Part shown: piece after piece, positions 7,358-13,193 of the stretch
Layout: every line of letters starts with the position of its first letter
How positions within the stretch are numbered: position 1 is the stretch's first letter
IMG/VR virus record: IMGVR_UViG_3300007735_000443
Location: 1 to 20,057 of that record
Source: a virus
DNA length: 20,057 bases
Reading direction: 5' to 3' (one strand)
The notes under the pieces: generated by a model
The model's input: the letters and a program-made list of their open reading frames with translations, nothing else
Told to the model about the DNA's origin: nothing
Databases searched by the model: none
Program-made: the position numbers and the translations under genes

Positions 7358-7591
7358 GTGTCGTGCTCCTCGTCCTCGCCGGCCGTGGCCGTGGATGACC
7401 CGTGGGTCGAGCGGGCCGCCTGCCGGGACGTAGACCCTGATCTCTGGTTCGCGACCGACCGGGCCTCATACGAGCACGCCCAGGCGGTGCGCATCTGCGG
7501 CGAATGCCAGGTGAAGACGCAATGCCTGCGGGTCGCGAGAAAACGACGCGAGAGGCATGGCATCTGGGGCGGTGTCGACTTCAACAAATGA
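7358..7591 (+). CDS. WhiB-family transcriptional regulator
   Basis: 77 aa from GTG 7358. Four Cys are arranged as AAC, then IC, GEC and QC with spacing C-x24-C-x2-C-x5-C, which should ligate a 4Fe-4S cluster. The WhiB turn GIWGG precedes the end. It is short, as phage WhiB proteins are; they act by binding the host primary sigma factor. The start is uncertain: GTG 7385 or 7391 would remove a Ser-rich leader, and none has a ribosome site. GTG 7358 lies about seven bases after a possible -10 (7346-7351), so a leaderless message is possible. The gene is rightward between leftward genes and has its own terminator. Confidence 0.88.
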   Translation: MSCSSSSPAVAVDDPWVERAACRDVDPDLWFATDRASYEHAQAVRICGECQVKTQCLRVARKRRERHGIWGGVDFNK

Positions 7592-7594
7592 GAA

Positions 7595-7619
7595 AGCCCC
7601 GACCATGATGGCCGGGGCT
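7595..7619. terminator. Hairpin terminator between convergent genes
   Basis: AGCCCCGACC (7595-7604) pairs with GGCCGGGGCT (7610-7619) with one A-C mismatch and a 5-base loop. It begins four bases after the WhiB-like stop and faces the leftward gene ending at 7633. The leftward transcript runs into TTTCTC. Confidence 0.8.
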
Positions 7620-7632
7620 GACTCACTGCGGG

Positions 7633-7800
7633 CTACTTGCGGAAGTCGACGATCTCGACCCGCAGGCCCAACGCCTCGAAGTCCTCCCGCAGCTTCCCGA
7701 ACCGCTTGAGCGGGGTCGAGAGCCTCGTGAACGGGATCTCGGTCTTCGGCATCGTCAACGCGAAGATGACCGTCTTGCTGGACTTCTGCTTCTTGCTCAT
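7633..7800 (-). CDS. 55-aa hypothetical protein
   Basis: The frame from ATG 7800 has GAGGAG at plus-strand 7806-7811 as ribosome site. It starts MSKKQKSSKTVIFALTMPK and ends LRVEIVDFRK: very basic at the N-terminus, then a beta strand, a helix and a beta strand. It is the last gene of leftward operon 2, separated from the gene before it by T-arm repeat copy 1. No family is recognised. Confidence 0.72.
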   Translation of the reverse strand: MSKKQKSSKTVIFALTMPKTEIPFTRLSTPLKRFGKLREDFEALGLRVEIVDFRK

Positions 7801-7827
7801 TGCTGCTCCTCTGTTGTGTTGGGATGG

Positions 7828-7873
7828 TGCGTGCGCCCCTCGGAGTCGAACCGAGGCGAAGACCGTCAGCGCG
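7828..7873 (-). repeat. 46-bp intergenic repeat with tRNA T-arm, copy 1
   Basis: It matches 8100-8145 at 45 of 46 positions. On the minus strand it contains CTCGGTTCGACTCCGAG, a 5-bp stem with the invariant T-loop pattern GTTCGAxTC, then GGGGCGCA, as at the 3' end of a tRNA. No matching 5' half exists upstream. It lies between two leftward genes, just before the ribosome site of the 55-aa gene. Confidence 0.85.
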
Positions 7874-7880
7874 GGCCGGG

Positions 7881-8069
7881 CTAGTCCTGGTCGATGACGT
7901 GCGGGCCGAAGTCCAGGCGGGTCGGGCAGTCGAAGCCGGTCAGTCCGCTCGATGTCGTCCCGCCGTTGCCTCGTGCCGTGTCGAACAGCGCGCCGTCCTC
8001 GGCCAAGTCGCGCATGAGGTTCGCTCCGCAGTCAATGCAGACCAGCTCGGTGATGAGATTCTGAATCAT
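7881..8069 (-). CDS. 62-aa hypothetical protein with CxxC
   Basis: The frame from ATG 8069 has GAGGAG a few bases upstream. It begins MIQNLITELVCIDCGANLM. One CIDC pair (Cys11, Cys14) and a lone Cys48 could form part of a metal site, but the set is incomplete for a zinc ribbon. The central part is Gly/Thr/Ser-rich. It is flanked on both sides by the 46-bp T-arm repeats, as if it were a cassette. Function unknown. Confidence 0.72.
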   Translation of the reverse strand: MIQNLITELVCIDCGANLMRDLAEDGALFDTARGNGGTTSSGLTGFDCPTRLDFGPHVIDQD

Positions 8070-8099
8070 GGTGTCTCCTCTGTGTAGTTGGATTTGCCT

Positions 8100-8145
8100 T
8101 GCGTGCGCCCCTCGGAGTCGAACCGAGGCGAAGACCATCAGCGCG
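8100..8145 (-). repeat. 46-bp intergenic repeat with tRNA T-arm, copy 2
   Basis: It differs from 7828-7873 only at 8137 (A for G). The TGA of the upstream leftward gene (8138-8140) lies inside the repeat, so the repeat covers the gene's last codons, the hairpin and part of the leader of the next gene. Confidence 0.85.
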
Positions 8146-8482
8146 AGTTGGTGCGGTTATTGAACTCGGCGGTGACGCTTGCGAGGCTGCCGACAACCTG
8201 CGGCATCCCGTTCAGTGCGAGAATCCCGCGTGCGCCGTTGGAGAAGAGCGTCCACGTTGCGCCGCAGTCAATGCCGGACGCTACTTCGACTGCTCCAGCG
8301 AGCGGGGCGTACTTTGCGGGACTGAATGCCTGCCCGGTGATCTTCTTGGCGCACTCGCTGCCAACGGTCGATCCATCGGAAAGAACGGCAATCCAGCGAA
8401 CGTTCGTCCTGCCGCATTCCTGGCAGCATCCCTCGCCCTGTCGGTCGAGAACCTTCGTGATGCTGAGCTTCGTTGTTGTCAT
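8138..8482 (-). CDS. Zinc-ribbon-like hypothetical protein, first gene of leftward operon 2
   Basis: 114 aa from ATG 8482. Cys-rich N-terminus: GEGCCQECGRTNVRW, then VGSECAKKITG, giving a Cys set resembling a small zinc ribbon found in phage proteins that act on mixed targets. The C-terminal part (TWTLFSNGARGILALNG) looks beta-rich. The ATG lies six bases after the -10 of promoter 2, so the transcript should start at or within a base or two of the A of ATG, that is, a leaderless message. A GGAG is only two bases from the ATG, too close to serve as a ribosome site. Function unknown. Confidence 0.78.
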   Translation of the reverse strand: MTTTKLSITKVLDRQGEGCCQECGRTNVRWIAVLSDGSTVGSECAKKITGQAFSPAKYAPLAGAVEVASGIDCGATWTLFSNGARGILALNGMPQVVGSLASVTAEFNNRTNSR

Positions 8483-8488
8483 GTCTCC

Positions 8489-8518
8489 ATTATGACCCCC
8501 TCTCAGGGTGACTGTCAA
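8489..8518 (-). promoter_or_regulatory. Leftward promoter 2
   Basis: On the minus strand: TTGACA (8518-8513), 18-base spacer, CATAAT (8494-8489), the same as promoter 1 in both hexamers and spacing, and followed by GGAGACATG. It drives the operon 8482 to 7633. Confidence 0.84.
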
Positions 8519-8528
8519 GCCCTTTACA
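8510..8528. promoter_or_regulatory. Operator-like element, copy 2
   Basis: Identical to 6779-6797. With the preceding bases it reads GGTGACTGTCAAG on the plus strand, 12 of 13 positions of the asymmetric stoperator consensus GGTGGMTGTCAAG of mycobacteriophage L5-type phages. It covers the -35 of promoter 2, in the divergent gap facing the early rightward genes. Confidence 0.6.
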
Positions 8529-8561
8529 CACTTTCCGGGAAATCTTTTTTCGCCCCCCTAC

Positions 8562-8591
8562 TGGACACGATCGACGATCACCCGCTACCGT
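8562..8591 (+). promoter_or_regulatory. Possible rightward early promoter
   Basis: TGGACA (8562-8567), 18-base spacer, TACCGT (8586-8591), 26 bases before the ATG of the first early gene. The match to consensus is modest. It is supported mainly by position: the early block needs a promoter here, opposite promoter 2. A TTTCCGGGAAA palindrome (8532-8542) and a T-run lie just upstream. Confidence 0.35.
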
Positions 8592-8617
8592 GGGAGCCCC
8601 CTAGATAAGGTGAGAAC

Positions 8618-8803
8618 ATGGCAAACGTTAACGTGCTCCTCAGCCGGCGGGACGTCGCCGACCTCATGGGCCTGTCCGTCGAGACCATCAAGACACACCG
8701 CGCAGACGGGGCCATGCCGGACCCCGACCTCGTCATCGACTCCAAGCCGCTCTGGCGACGCGACACGATCGACCTGTGGATCGCCAGGCGGGCCGCGAAG
8801 TGA
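8618..8803 (+). CDS. Excisionase / AlpA-like winged helix DNA-binding protein
   Basis: 61 aa with AAGGTGAG before the ATG. LSRRDVADLMGLSVETIKTH is a MerR/excisionase-type helix-turn-helix at residues 8-27. It is followed by a wing with PDPDLVIDSKPLWRRDTID, the usual AlpA/Xis pattern in which the target site is checked by a W-x-x-x-D-I strand. It is the first gene of the early block, so a regulatory role is likelier than excision, as no integrase is seen. It overlaps the next start as GTGA. Confidence 0.85.
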   Translation: MANVNVLLSRRDVADLMGLSVETIKTHRADGAMPDPDLVIDSKPLWRRDTIDLWIARRAAK

Positions 8804-8940
8804 TCACCGTCGAGGACGTCGCCCGTGTCCTCGCGTGGGCGGACGGCGGGACACCGGCCGAAGTAGCGGCCGCCCCGAAGGCGATCCTGTGGCTCGACGC
8901 CGCGCAGCAGTGCCTAGAGGACATCGGAGGAGCAGCATGA
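8800..8940 (+). CDS. 46-aa hypothetical protein
   Basis: GTG 8800 overlaps the stop of the excisionase-like gene (GTGA), and its stop overlaps the next ATG (ATGA). It begins MITVEDVARVLAWADGGTP and continues as Ala-rich helices. The end of the frame carries the GGAGG of the next gene. No family is recognised; support comes from the double coupling. Confidence 0.65.
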   Translation: MITVEDVARVLAWADGGTPAEVAAAPKAILWLDAAQQCLEDIGGAA

Positions 8941-9725
8941 AGCACGGAAGCCTCACTGCCTACGCCAAGCACGGCTGCCGGTGCGAGCCATGCAGGGCAG
9001 CCGCAGCGAAGGCGTCGAAGGCGTGGCGACGCGACCATTACCTCGGCATCGTCAAGCTCGTCGACGCGCAGCCATTGAAGGATCACGTCGCGATGCTGAT
9101 GGCGTCCGGGATGTCGTTCCGGGCGATCGCCCTCACCGCCGGCTACACGTCCCGCAATGCTCTCGCCGACTCCATGACCCGCAGCCGCGTCCGGCCCGCC
9201 ACGATGGCCCGGATCCTCGCCGTCAACCCGAAGCGCGACAACAGGCGCGACGGCTACGTCGACGCGACCGGCAGCCGCCGGCGGCTGCAGGCCCTCGCCG
9301 TCAACGGCTACTCCACCCGCTACCTCGCAGGCAGGCTCGGCCACAAGCACGCGGCGACGGTGCAGGACATCGGCAGCGGGAAGACCCCGACCGTCCGCTA
9401 CCGCACGATGGACGCCATCCGCGACCTCTACGAGCAGCTCTGGGACAGGCCCGGCGGCAACGCACGCAGCGCGTCGATCGCGAAGGCGAAAGGCTGGCTG
9501 CCGGCGCTCGCGTGGGACGACGACGTCATCGACGACCCGCGCTACCAGCCGGAGGACGTCCGCAGGGGCAGGATCGCCGGCGGCGGATACGGCGTCACCC
9601 TTGAGGACATCGAGGAGGCCAGGGAGCAGGGCTACCGGACGGCGCAGCAGATCGGATGGAGGCTCGGACTGACGACGACAGCCGTCCAGCAGATCCTCCG
9701 CCTAGCCGGTCAGGTCGCGTCATGA
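8937..9725 (+). CDS. Helix-turn-helix DNA-binding protein with N-terminal Cys cluster
   Basis: 262 aa with ribosome site GGAGG a few bases before ATG 8937. The N-terminus has KHGSLTAYAKHGCRCEPCR, a Cys cluster (Cys14, 16, 19) with a basic helix that is common in actinophage early proteins. At least three helix-turn-helix-like units follow: around 60-80 (FRAIALTAGYTSRNALAD), 120-150 (YSTRYLAGRLGHKHAATVQD) and 240-258 (TAQQIGWRLGLTTTAVQQI). This suggests a multi-HTH regulator or a protein binding repeated sites. Function is inferred from these motifs only. Confidence 0.8.
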   Translation: MKHGSLTAYAKHGCRCEPCRAAAAKASKAWRRDHYLGIVKLVDAQPLKDHVAMLMASGMSFRAIALTAGYTSRNALADSMTRSRVRPATMARILAVNPKRDNRRDGYVDATGSRRRLQALAVNGYSTRYLAGRLGHKHAATVQDIGSGKTPTVRYRTMDAIRDLYEQLWDRPGGNARSASIAKAKGWLPALAWDDDVIDDPRYQPEDVRRGRIAGGGYGVTLEDIEEAREQGYRTAQQIGWRLGLTTTAVQQILRLAGQVAS

Positions 9726-10057
9726 ACCTCGCGAAACTGAGGATAGACCCGATCCTGTACCGGCGGCTGTACGTCGAGCAGTGGGCCGACCAGGGGCACC
9801 TCGACGGCGGGTTCGCGGATCAGGCGCTGGTCGATGCGATCGTCCTCGTCGCCATCTGCAAGGCATCCGATCGCCAGCAGGTGATCCTCGCGAGGAACCT
9901 CGTCCATGACCACCGATGCCCGGACACGACATGGCACTGCGAAGCAGCCGACTCGTTGACCCTCGCACGTCACCGGAAGATGTTCCGGGGTCAAGGGCTG
10001 CGGATGCTCACCACGATCGAACACCTACTCAGAAGGAGACTCGATGAAGGGGTATGA
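9722..10057 (+). CDS. 111-aa hypothetical protein
   Basis: ATG 9722 overlaps the upstream stop (ATGA). The protein starts MNLAKLRIDPILYRRLYVE. It is mostly helical, with RHRKMFRGQGLRMLTTIEHL near the end and two Cys and several His around residues 61-75 (HDHRCPDTTWHCEAAD) that could bind a metal. It overlaps the next gene by 14 bases. No family is recognised. Confidence 0.75.
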   Translation: MNLAKLRIDPILYRRLYVEQWADQGHLDGGFADQALVDAIVLVAICKASDRQQVILARNLVHDHRCPDTTWHCEAADSLTLARHRKMFRGQGLRMLTTIEHLLRRRLDEGV

Positions 10058-10259
10058 CGATTGGCGGCTCGCCAGCCCGCCCGAGGCTGATGAGGAGCAG
10101 ATGCGGGCCGAATGCACCGAGGTCGACGACGACGACGACCCGTGCGACTTCGACGGCTGGGTCACCGCAATGGTCACCGATCAACTCACCACGTGGACAT
10201 GCCCGAAGTGCGACGCCGAGCATGAGGACAACACGAGGGACAGGTTCGATGACTACTGA
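10044..10259 (+). CDS. 71-aa acidic protein with zinc knuckle
   Basis: AGAAGGAG lies before ATG 10044. The N-terminal half is very acidic, including a run of five Asp (TEVDDDDDPCDFDGW). The C-terminal part has WTCPKCDAEHEDN, half of a zinc ribbon with the other Cys at residue 34. Small proteins of this kind are frequent in actinophage early regions and have no known function. Confidence 0.72.
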   Translation: MKGYDDWRLASPPEADEEQMRAECTEVDDDDDPCDFDGWVTAMVTDQLTTWTCPKCDAEHEDNTRDRFDDY

Positions 10260-10383
10260 GGAGCATGAGGCGGCGATGTGCTCGATCGCCCTGTCGTTGA
10301 TGGCCGCGGTCTTCGACCTCGCGGCGTCGGCCGGCGAGGCGATGTGGAGCATCAACCAGCTGCGGGGGGCGTCCGGTGAGTAG
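10249..10383 (+). CDS. 44-aa hypothetical protein
   Basis: ATG 10249 lies 11 bases inside the previous gene. The frame reads MTTEEHEAAMCSIALSLMAA and continues as a hydrophobic, Ala/Met-rich helix to residue 36. It could be a small membrane-associated or amphipathic peptide. It shares the ATGACT start seen in many genes of this block, and its stop overlaps the next start at 10376. Confidence 0.6.
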   Translation: MTTEEHEAAMCSIALSLMAAVFDLAASAGEAMWSINQLRGASGE

Positions 10384-10552
10384 GGCGTGGCATTGCGACG
10401 GTCCCGGCTGCGACACGTGGACACGCGGCCTCGGACTCGACAACTGGGTCATGATCGTCGACGACGGACACTTCTGCGGCTGGGCCTGCCTCGCCGCCTA
10501 TGCCGCGGGCAAGCCGTGGGTGCATACGGTGGAGGTGATCGTCAATGACTGA
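10376..10552 (+). CDS. 58-aa treble-clef-like zinc protein
   Basis: GTG 10376. Two Cys pairs, HCDGPGCDTWT (Cys7, Cys12) and HFCGWACLAAY (Cys34, Cys38), are separated by two beta strands. This is a compact zinc-finger pattern known from many small actinobacterial and phage proteins, often in DNA- or RNA-related roles. It overlaps the next gene by eight bases. Confidence 0.68.
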   Translation: MSRAWHCDGPGCDTWTRGLGLDNWVMIVDDGHFCGWACLAAYAAGKPWVHTVEVIVND

Positions 10553-10742
10553 GAAGCGCCAGGACGAAATCGAACTGTGGAACGCATTCGGCGATGGAGC
10601 GCCGTACGAGTGGCCGCGGGATGCGGGCATCGCCCTCGGCATTCACCCCAAGCGAGTCGACTACCTGTGCTGGAAATGGGACCGGCAGGGACTCTACGAC
10701 TACGGAGTGTGCAGGGATCTCGGATGGAAGGAGGAGCGATGA
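10545..10742 (+). CDS. 65-aa hypothetical protein, possible winged helix
   Basis: ATG 10545 with GGAGG about nine bases upstream. It starts MTEKRQDEIELWNAFGDGAP. The middle, AGIALGIHPKRVDYLCWKWD, could be a recognition helix of a small winged-helix domain, followed by a Tyr-rich wing. The evidence is weak beyond that. Its stop overlaps the next start (ATGA). Confidence 0.68.
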   Translation: MTEKRQDEIELWNAFGDGAPYEWPRDAGIALGIHPKRVDYLCWKWDRQGLYDYGVCRDLGWKEER

Positions 10743-10969
10743 CTGAGGGCAATCCGTTCGATGCCTGCCGTGTCGCTTACGAGCAGGGCAGGAGTGACGC
10801 ACTGGCCGCTGCTCAGGAAGCGGTCGCCGATATCAACGGCAAGTGGGTCTTCGGCCCCCGCATCTACAAGCACGAGGCCATCCACGCTATCCGCCTGCTA
10901 CGCAAGGGCAGCGAAACACGGCCACCGTTGCCTCCATCCGTTGGAGTGCCAGAAAGACGATGGACATGA
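10739..10969 (+). CDS. 76-aa hypothetical protein related to the adjacent paralogue array
   Basis: ATG 10739 follows GGAGGAG. The N-terminal half (YEQGRSDALAAAQEAVADI) and the HEAIHAIRLLRKG stretch match the C-terminal part of the following 180-aa protein (GYDAALDAVQEAVYKV and LFAIDALRKE). It therefore looks like a family member lacking the N-terminal Cys module. The last 20 residues (Pro/Arg-rich) look added by readthrough into the leader of the next gene. Function unknown. Confidence 0.68.
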   Translation: MTEGNPFDACRVAYEQGRSDALAAAQEAVADINGKWVFGPRIYKHEAIHAIRLLRKGSETRPPLPPSVGVPERRWT

Positions 10970-11508
10970 CTGAGCATCTACCGGAATGCCTAGTTCCTGA
11001 CTTCGATAAGGGGCTATGGATTTGCGTTTGCAATCAGTTGCGTGCCTGCGAGGAGCGGGTCAGGAGTAGTCAACTGGTCGATGCGATTTTCCATGCACCC
11101 GACAGCGGCGCTCGCGCTTTCGTGCTGCAACGGATCACTGACGTATCCGGCGTCAGCGGCACCGGGATAGTGGCTTACGGCGCGGAGTTCCCTGACGGAT
11201 GCGTGGCATTGCGCTGGGCCGGGGGTAACCCAACGTCAGTCGTGTTCCACGACAACGGTATTGCGTCTGTGCAAGCGATCCACGGCCACGGCGGGAACAC
11301 GCAGATCGTGTGGACCTCCGAGGACATGGGGGAGCGTGCCGCCGAGATGGACGAATGTGAGCAGCGGGGCTACGACGCTGCTCTTGATGCTGTACAAGAA
11401 GCGGTGTACAAAGTAAGACTTCGTCCGGTTGTTGCAGGGCCAGTTATGTTCCGACGCGAAGACGTTCTATTCGCTATCGACGCATTACGGAAGGAACCCA
11501 ATGACTGA
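10966..11508 (+). CDS. MTEH-PEC family protein, long member (180 aa)
   Basis: Start at ATG 10966, overlapping the upstream stop; an ATG six bases earlier is possible. It opens MTEHLPECLVPDF and continues with WICVCNQLRACEERV, the family Cys module. The C-terminus carries GYDAALDAVQEAV and FAIDALRKE. Between them, about residues 35-125 form an inserted beta-rich domain (FVLQRITDVSGVSGTGIVAY, then WAGGNPTSVVFHDNG) that no paralogue has. Function unknown; the Cys set could bind zinc. Confidence 0.75.
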   Translation: MTEHLPECLVPDFDKGLWICVCNQLRACEERVRSSQLVDAIFHAPDSGARAFVLQRITDVSGVSGTGIVAYGAEFPDGCVALRWAGGNPTSVVFHDNGIASVQAIHGHGGNTQIVWTSEDMGERAAEMDECEQRGYDAALDAVQEAVYKVRLRPVVAGPVMFRREDVLFAIDALRKEPND

Positions 11509-11767
11509 GCATGAACCCGAGTGCCCATGCATTGACAAGGCGGAGCACCCTGACGGCTGCCTGTGCTGCGAGGTCGCCTCGCCCTGCATCTGCGACCGGC
11601 TCCGTGCCTGCGAGGAGCGGGTGCTGGACGCTGCACGGGAAGCGATAGAGGTGCTGCTGAAGGAGTGGTGGGAAAAACCAGACGATCTCAAGGAACTAAA
11701 GAGCATGGTCGAACTTAACCGGGCCATCACCGCTATCGACGCACTAAGAGAAGGAGATCAGCCGTGA
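11501..11767 (+). CDS. MTEH-PEC family protein (88 aa)
   Basis: ATG 11501 follows AAGGAA. It starts MTEHEPECPCIDKAEHPDG, then SPCICDRLRACEERVLDAA, and ends AITAIDALREGD, so it holds the full family core: Cys-rich N-terminus, LRACEERV helix and C-terminal IDALR helix. With nine Cys it may bind more than one zinc. It overlaps the next GTG start (GTGA). Confidence 0.76.
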   Translation: MTEHEPECPCIDKAEHPDGCLCCEVASPCICDRLRACEERVLDAAREAIEVLLKEWWEKPDDLKELKSMVELNRAITAIDALREGDQP

Positions 11768-11982
11768 TCCATGACCGACGTTGCTACGCGAATGCTGATT
11801 GCGAGGCAAACGAAAACTATTTGTGTGACCTGATTGCCACAGTGCGCGAGGATGAGCGCGACGCTGCCGTTAATCGGGTGCAGGCGCTTACTTGGGACGT
11901 CACCTACTTTTCTGGAGTGGCGCAACTTGAATCCATCAGCCGGGCGAAGACCATCGCCGCGATCAAGGGAAATCAGCGATGA
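11764..11982 (+). CDS. Diverged member of the small-gene array (72 aa)
   Basis: GTG 11764 has AAGGAG seven bases upstream. It starts MIHDRRCYANADCEANENY, with a Cys pattern different from MTEH-PEC. It then has CDLIATVREDERDAAVNRVQ, which lines up with the CICDELRACEERV...A part of the neighbours, and ends ISRAKTIAAIKGNQR in place of AIDALR. Read as a diverged paralogue; function unknown. Confidence 0.7.
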   Translation: MIHDRRCYANADCEANENYLCDLIATVREDERDAAVNRVQALTWDVTYFSGVAQLESISRAKTIAAIKGNQR

Positions 11983-12248
11983 CTGAGCATCTACCAGAAT
12001 GCTCAGCAACCCATCTGAGCGATCCTCCAGCTTGGTGTATCTGCGACGAACTTCGGGCCTGCGAGCATCGGATCATTAGAGCAGAATCGCTGAGACTGGA
12101 GGCTCTGCATCACGACATGGCGAATTGGTCAAGCGCAGAAACGCAAGAGGCACTTACGGCGTTTCCAGAATTGACAGTGGATCAATGGCTGTGGGCGCAG
12201 AGGGGCGTTCGCCGGAGCGTGCAGGTATTGACGGAGGAGAAGCAATGA
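11979..12248 (+). CDS. MTEH-PEC family protein (89 aa)
   Basis: ATG 11979, ATGA-coupled to the gene before. It starts MTEHLPECSATHLSDPPAW, then CICDELRACEHRI. After that it departs from the family: the C-terminal half (residues 45-89, with FPELTVDQWLWAQRGVRRS) has no AIDALR helix. It is therefore a family N-terminus joined to a different C-terminus. Confidence 0.74.
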   Translation: MTEHLPECSATHLSDPPAWCICDELRACEHRIIRAESLRLEALHHDMANWSSAETQEALTAFPELTVDQWLWAQRGVRRSVQVLTEEKQ

Positions 12249-12535
12249 CTAAGCATCTACCAGAGTGCCCGCGCATCAAGCCATGCTGCGATGACGAGGA
12301 GTTCCCCTTTGGCTTCTGCGGGAACTACGTCGGCCGCTGCCTGCACTGCATGGCCGAGTGCATATGCGACGCGCTACGGGCCTGCGACGCTCGGGTGCGC
12401 GAGGATCAGACCGATCGGTGCGTCGCTGCTTTCCACGATCGAATCAGCGACAGCGACCTCGACGACCTGATATCCGACGACGACAAGGACATCGCTGCCC
12501 AGGCGATCCGCAGCGCACCACGGGAGGACAACTGA
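12245..12535 (+). CDS. MTKH-PEC family protein (96 aa)
   Basis: ATG 12245 with GGAGGAG upstream. It starts MTKHLPECPRIKPCCDDEEF, then CGNYVGRCLHCMAECICDAL and RACDARV. Nine Cys in the first 50 residues make this the most Cys-rich member. The C-terminal half is Asp-rich and ends DIAAQAIRSAPRED, echoing the AIDALR end. It overlaps the next ATG by one base of its TGA. Confidence 0.75.
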   Translation: MTKHLPECPRIKPCCDDEEFPFGFCGNYVGRCLHCMAECICDALRACDARVREDQTDRCVAAFHDRISDSDLDDLISDDDKDIAAQAIRSAPREDN

Positions 12536-12822
12536 TGCCGATCCTCATTCCGACGGCCGGCGAGATCCAGCGGATGAGCAACCGTGAGCGGGCCGCCCAC
12601 GCGAAACGGATCACGGAGATCCGCAGGCTCCTCACCGAATCCCTCACCCGGCTCGCCCTCGACGGGCTGGACCCGTTCCCGAGCCGTCGCGAAGTGCGGA
12701 TGGCGAAGGCACGGGCAGCCGGATCGTCCGAGGCAGACCAGGCGCGGGCGATCCTCGCGACCATGCCACCGGACCCCGATGTCGAATGGCATCGGACCCT
12801 CCTCCAGACGGCACTCCAGTGA
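12535..12822 (+). CDS. 95-aa hypothetical protein
   Basis: ATG 12535 with GGGAGG about eight bases upstream. It starts MPILIPTAGEIQRMSNRER and is a basic helical protein (AAHAKRITEIRRLLTESLTR) without Cys. From here codon use returns to the GC-ending pattern of the rest of the genome. No family is recognised. Its stop overlaps the next GTG. Confidence 0.72.
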   Translation: MPILIPTAGEIQRMSNRERAAHAKRITEIRRLLTESLTRLALDGLDPFPSRREVRMAKARAAGSSEADQARAILATMPPDPDVEWHRTLLQTALQ

Positions 12823-13193
12823 GCGAAACCCGATGCCCACGATGCGAGGCAGTGATGCACGAACTCGACTGCCTCGAATGCCTGGCGTACGACAGGATGC
12901 GGGCAGTCGTCCCACTGGTCGCCGATCGGGCCGCGACCCTCGACCCGTCCACCGCGACGCATTGCATCCGGGGGCACGAGTGGACGGAGGCGAGCACCCG
13001 CATCGACAAGCGGGCGAACCGGCCCAGCGCGTCACGTGTCTGCCGCACCTGCCACAACGAACGGCTTAAGGCAGCGAGGGCGAAACGGAGGGCGGAGACG
13101 ACTCAGCCCCGAGAGCCGGGGGCTGATCGGGGCCGGGCCGCGCCAACCGGGAGGATGACAAGCACAAACCTACCAGCAGGAGGATCAACGTGA
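12819..13193 (+). CDS. Zinc-ribbon / HNH-like small protein
   Basis: 124 aa from GTG 12819. Two Cys modules are visible. The first is TRCPRCEAVMHELDCLEC (Cys6, Cys9, then a CxxC), a rubredoxin-like knuckle. The second is HCIRGHEWT at about 55, followed after 22 residues by RVCRTCHNERLKAAR, the CxxGHxxT...CRxC layout seen in small actinophage HNH-like proteins. A complete HNH catalytic core (DH...N...H) is not evident, so it may bind rather than cut DNA. The last 35 residues are disordered (Pro/Gly/Arg). Confidence 0.74.
   Translation: MSETRCPRCEAVMHELDCLECLAYDRMRAVVPLVADRAATLDPSTATHCIRGHEWTEASTRIDKRANRPSASRVCRTCHNERLKAARAKRRAETTQPREPGADRGRAAPTGRMTSTNLPAGGST

Noticed and set aside
7828-8145. 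Two tRNA genes
   Set aside because: Only the T-arm and acceptor 3' strand are present; no matching 5' acceptor strand, D-arm or anticodon arm lies upstream of either copy.
8531-8553. Intrinsic terminator TTTCCGGGAAA plus T-run upstream of the early genes
   Set aside because: The arms leave a single-base loop, so no RNA hairpin can form; it may instead be a protein-binding palindrome.
8618-8803. Excisionase as evidence for a temperate phage
   Set aside because: The fold is shared with many small regulators, and no integrase, attachment site pair or immunity repressor is seen in the window.
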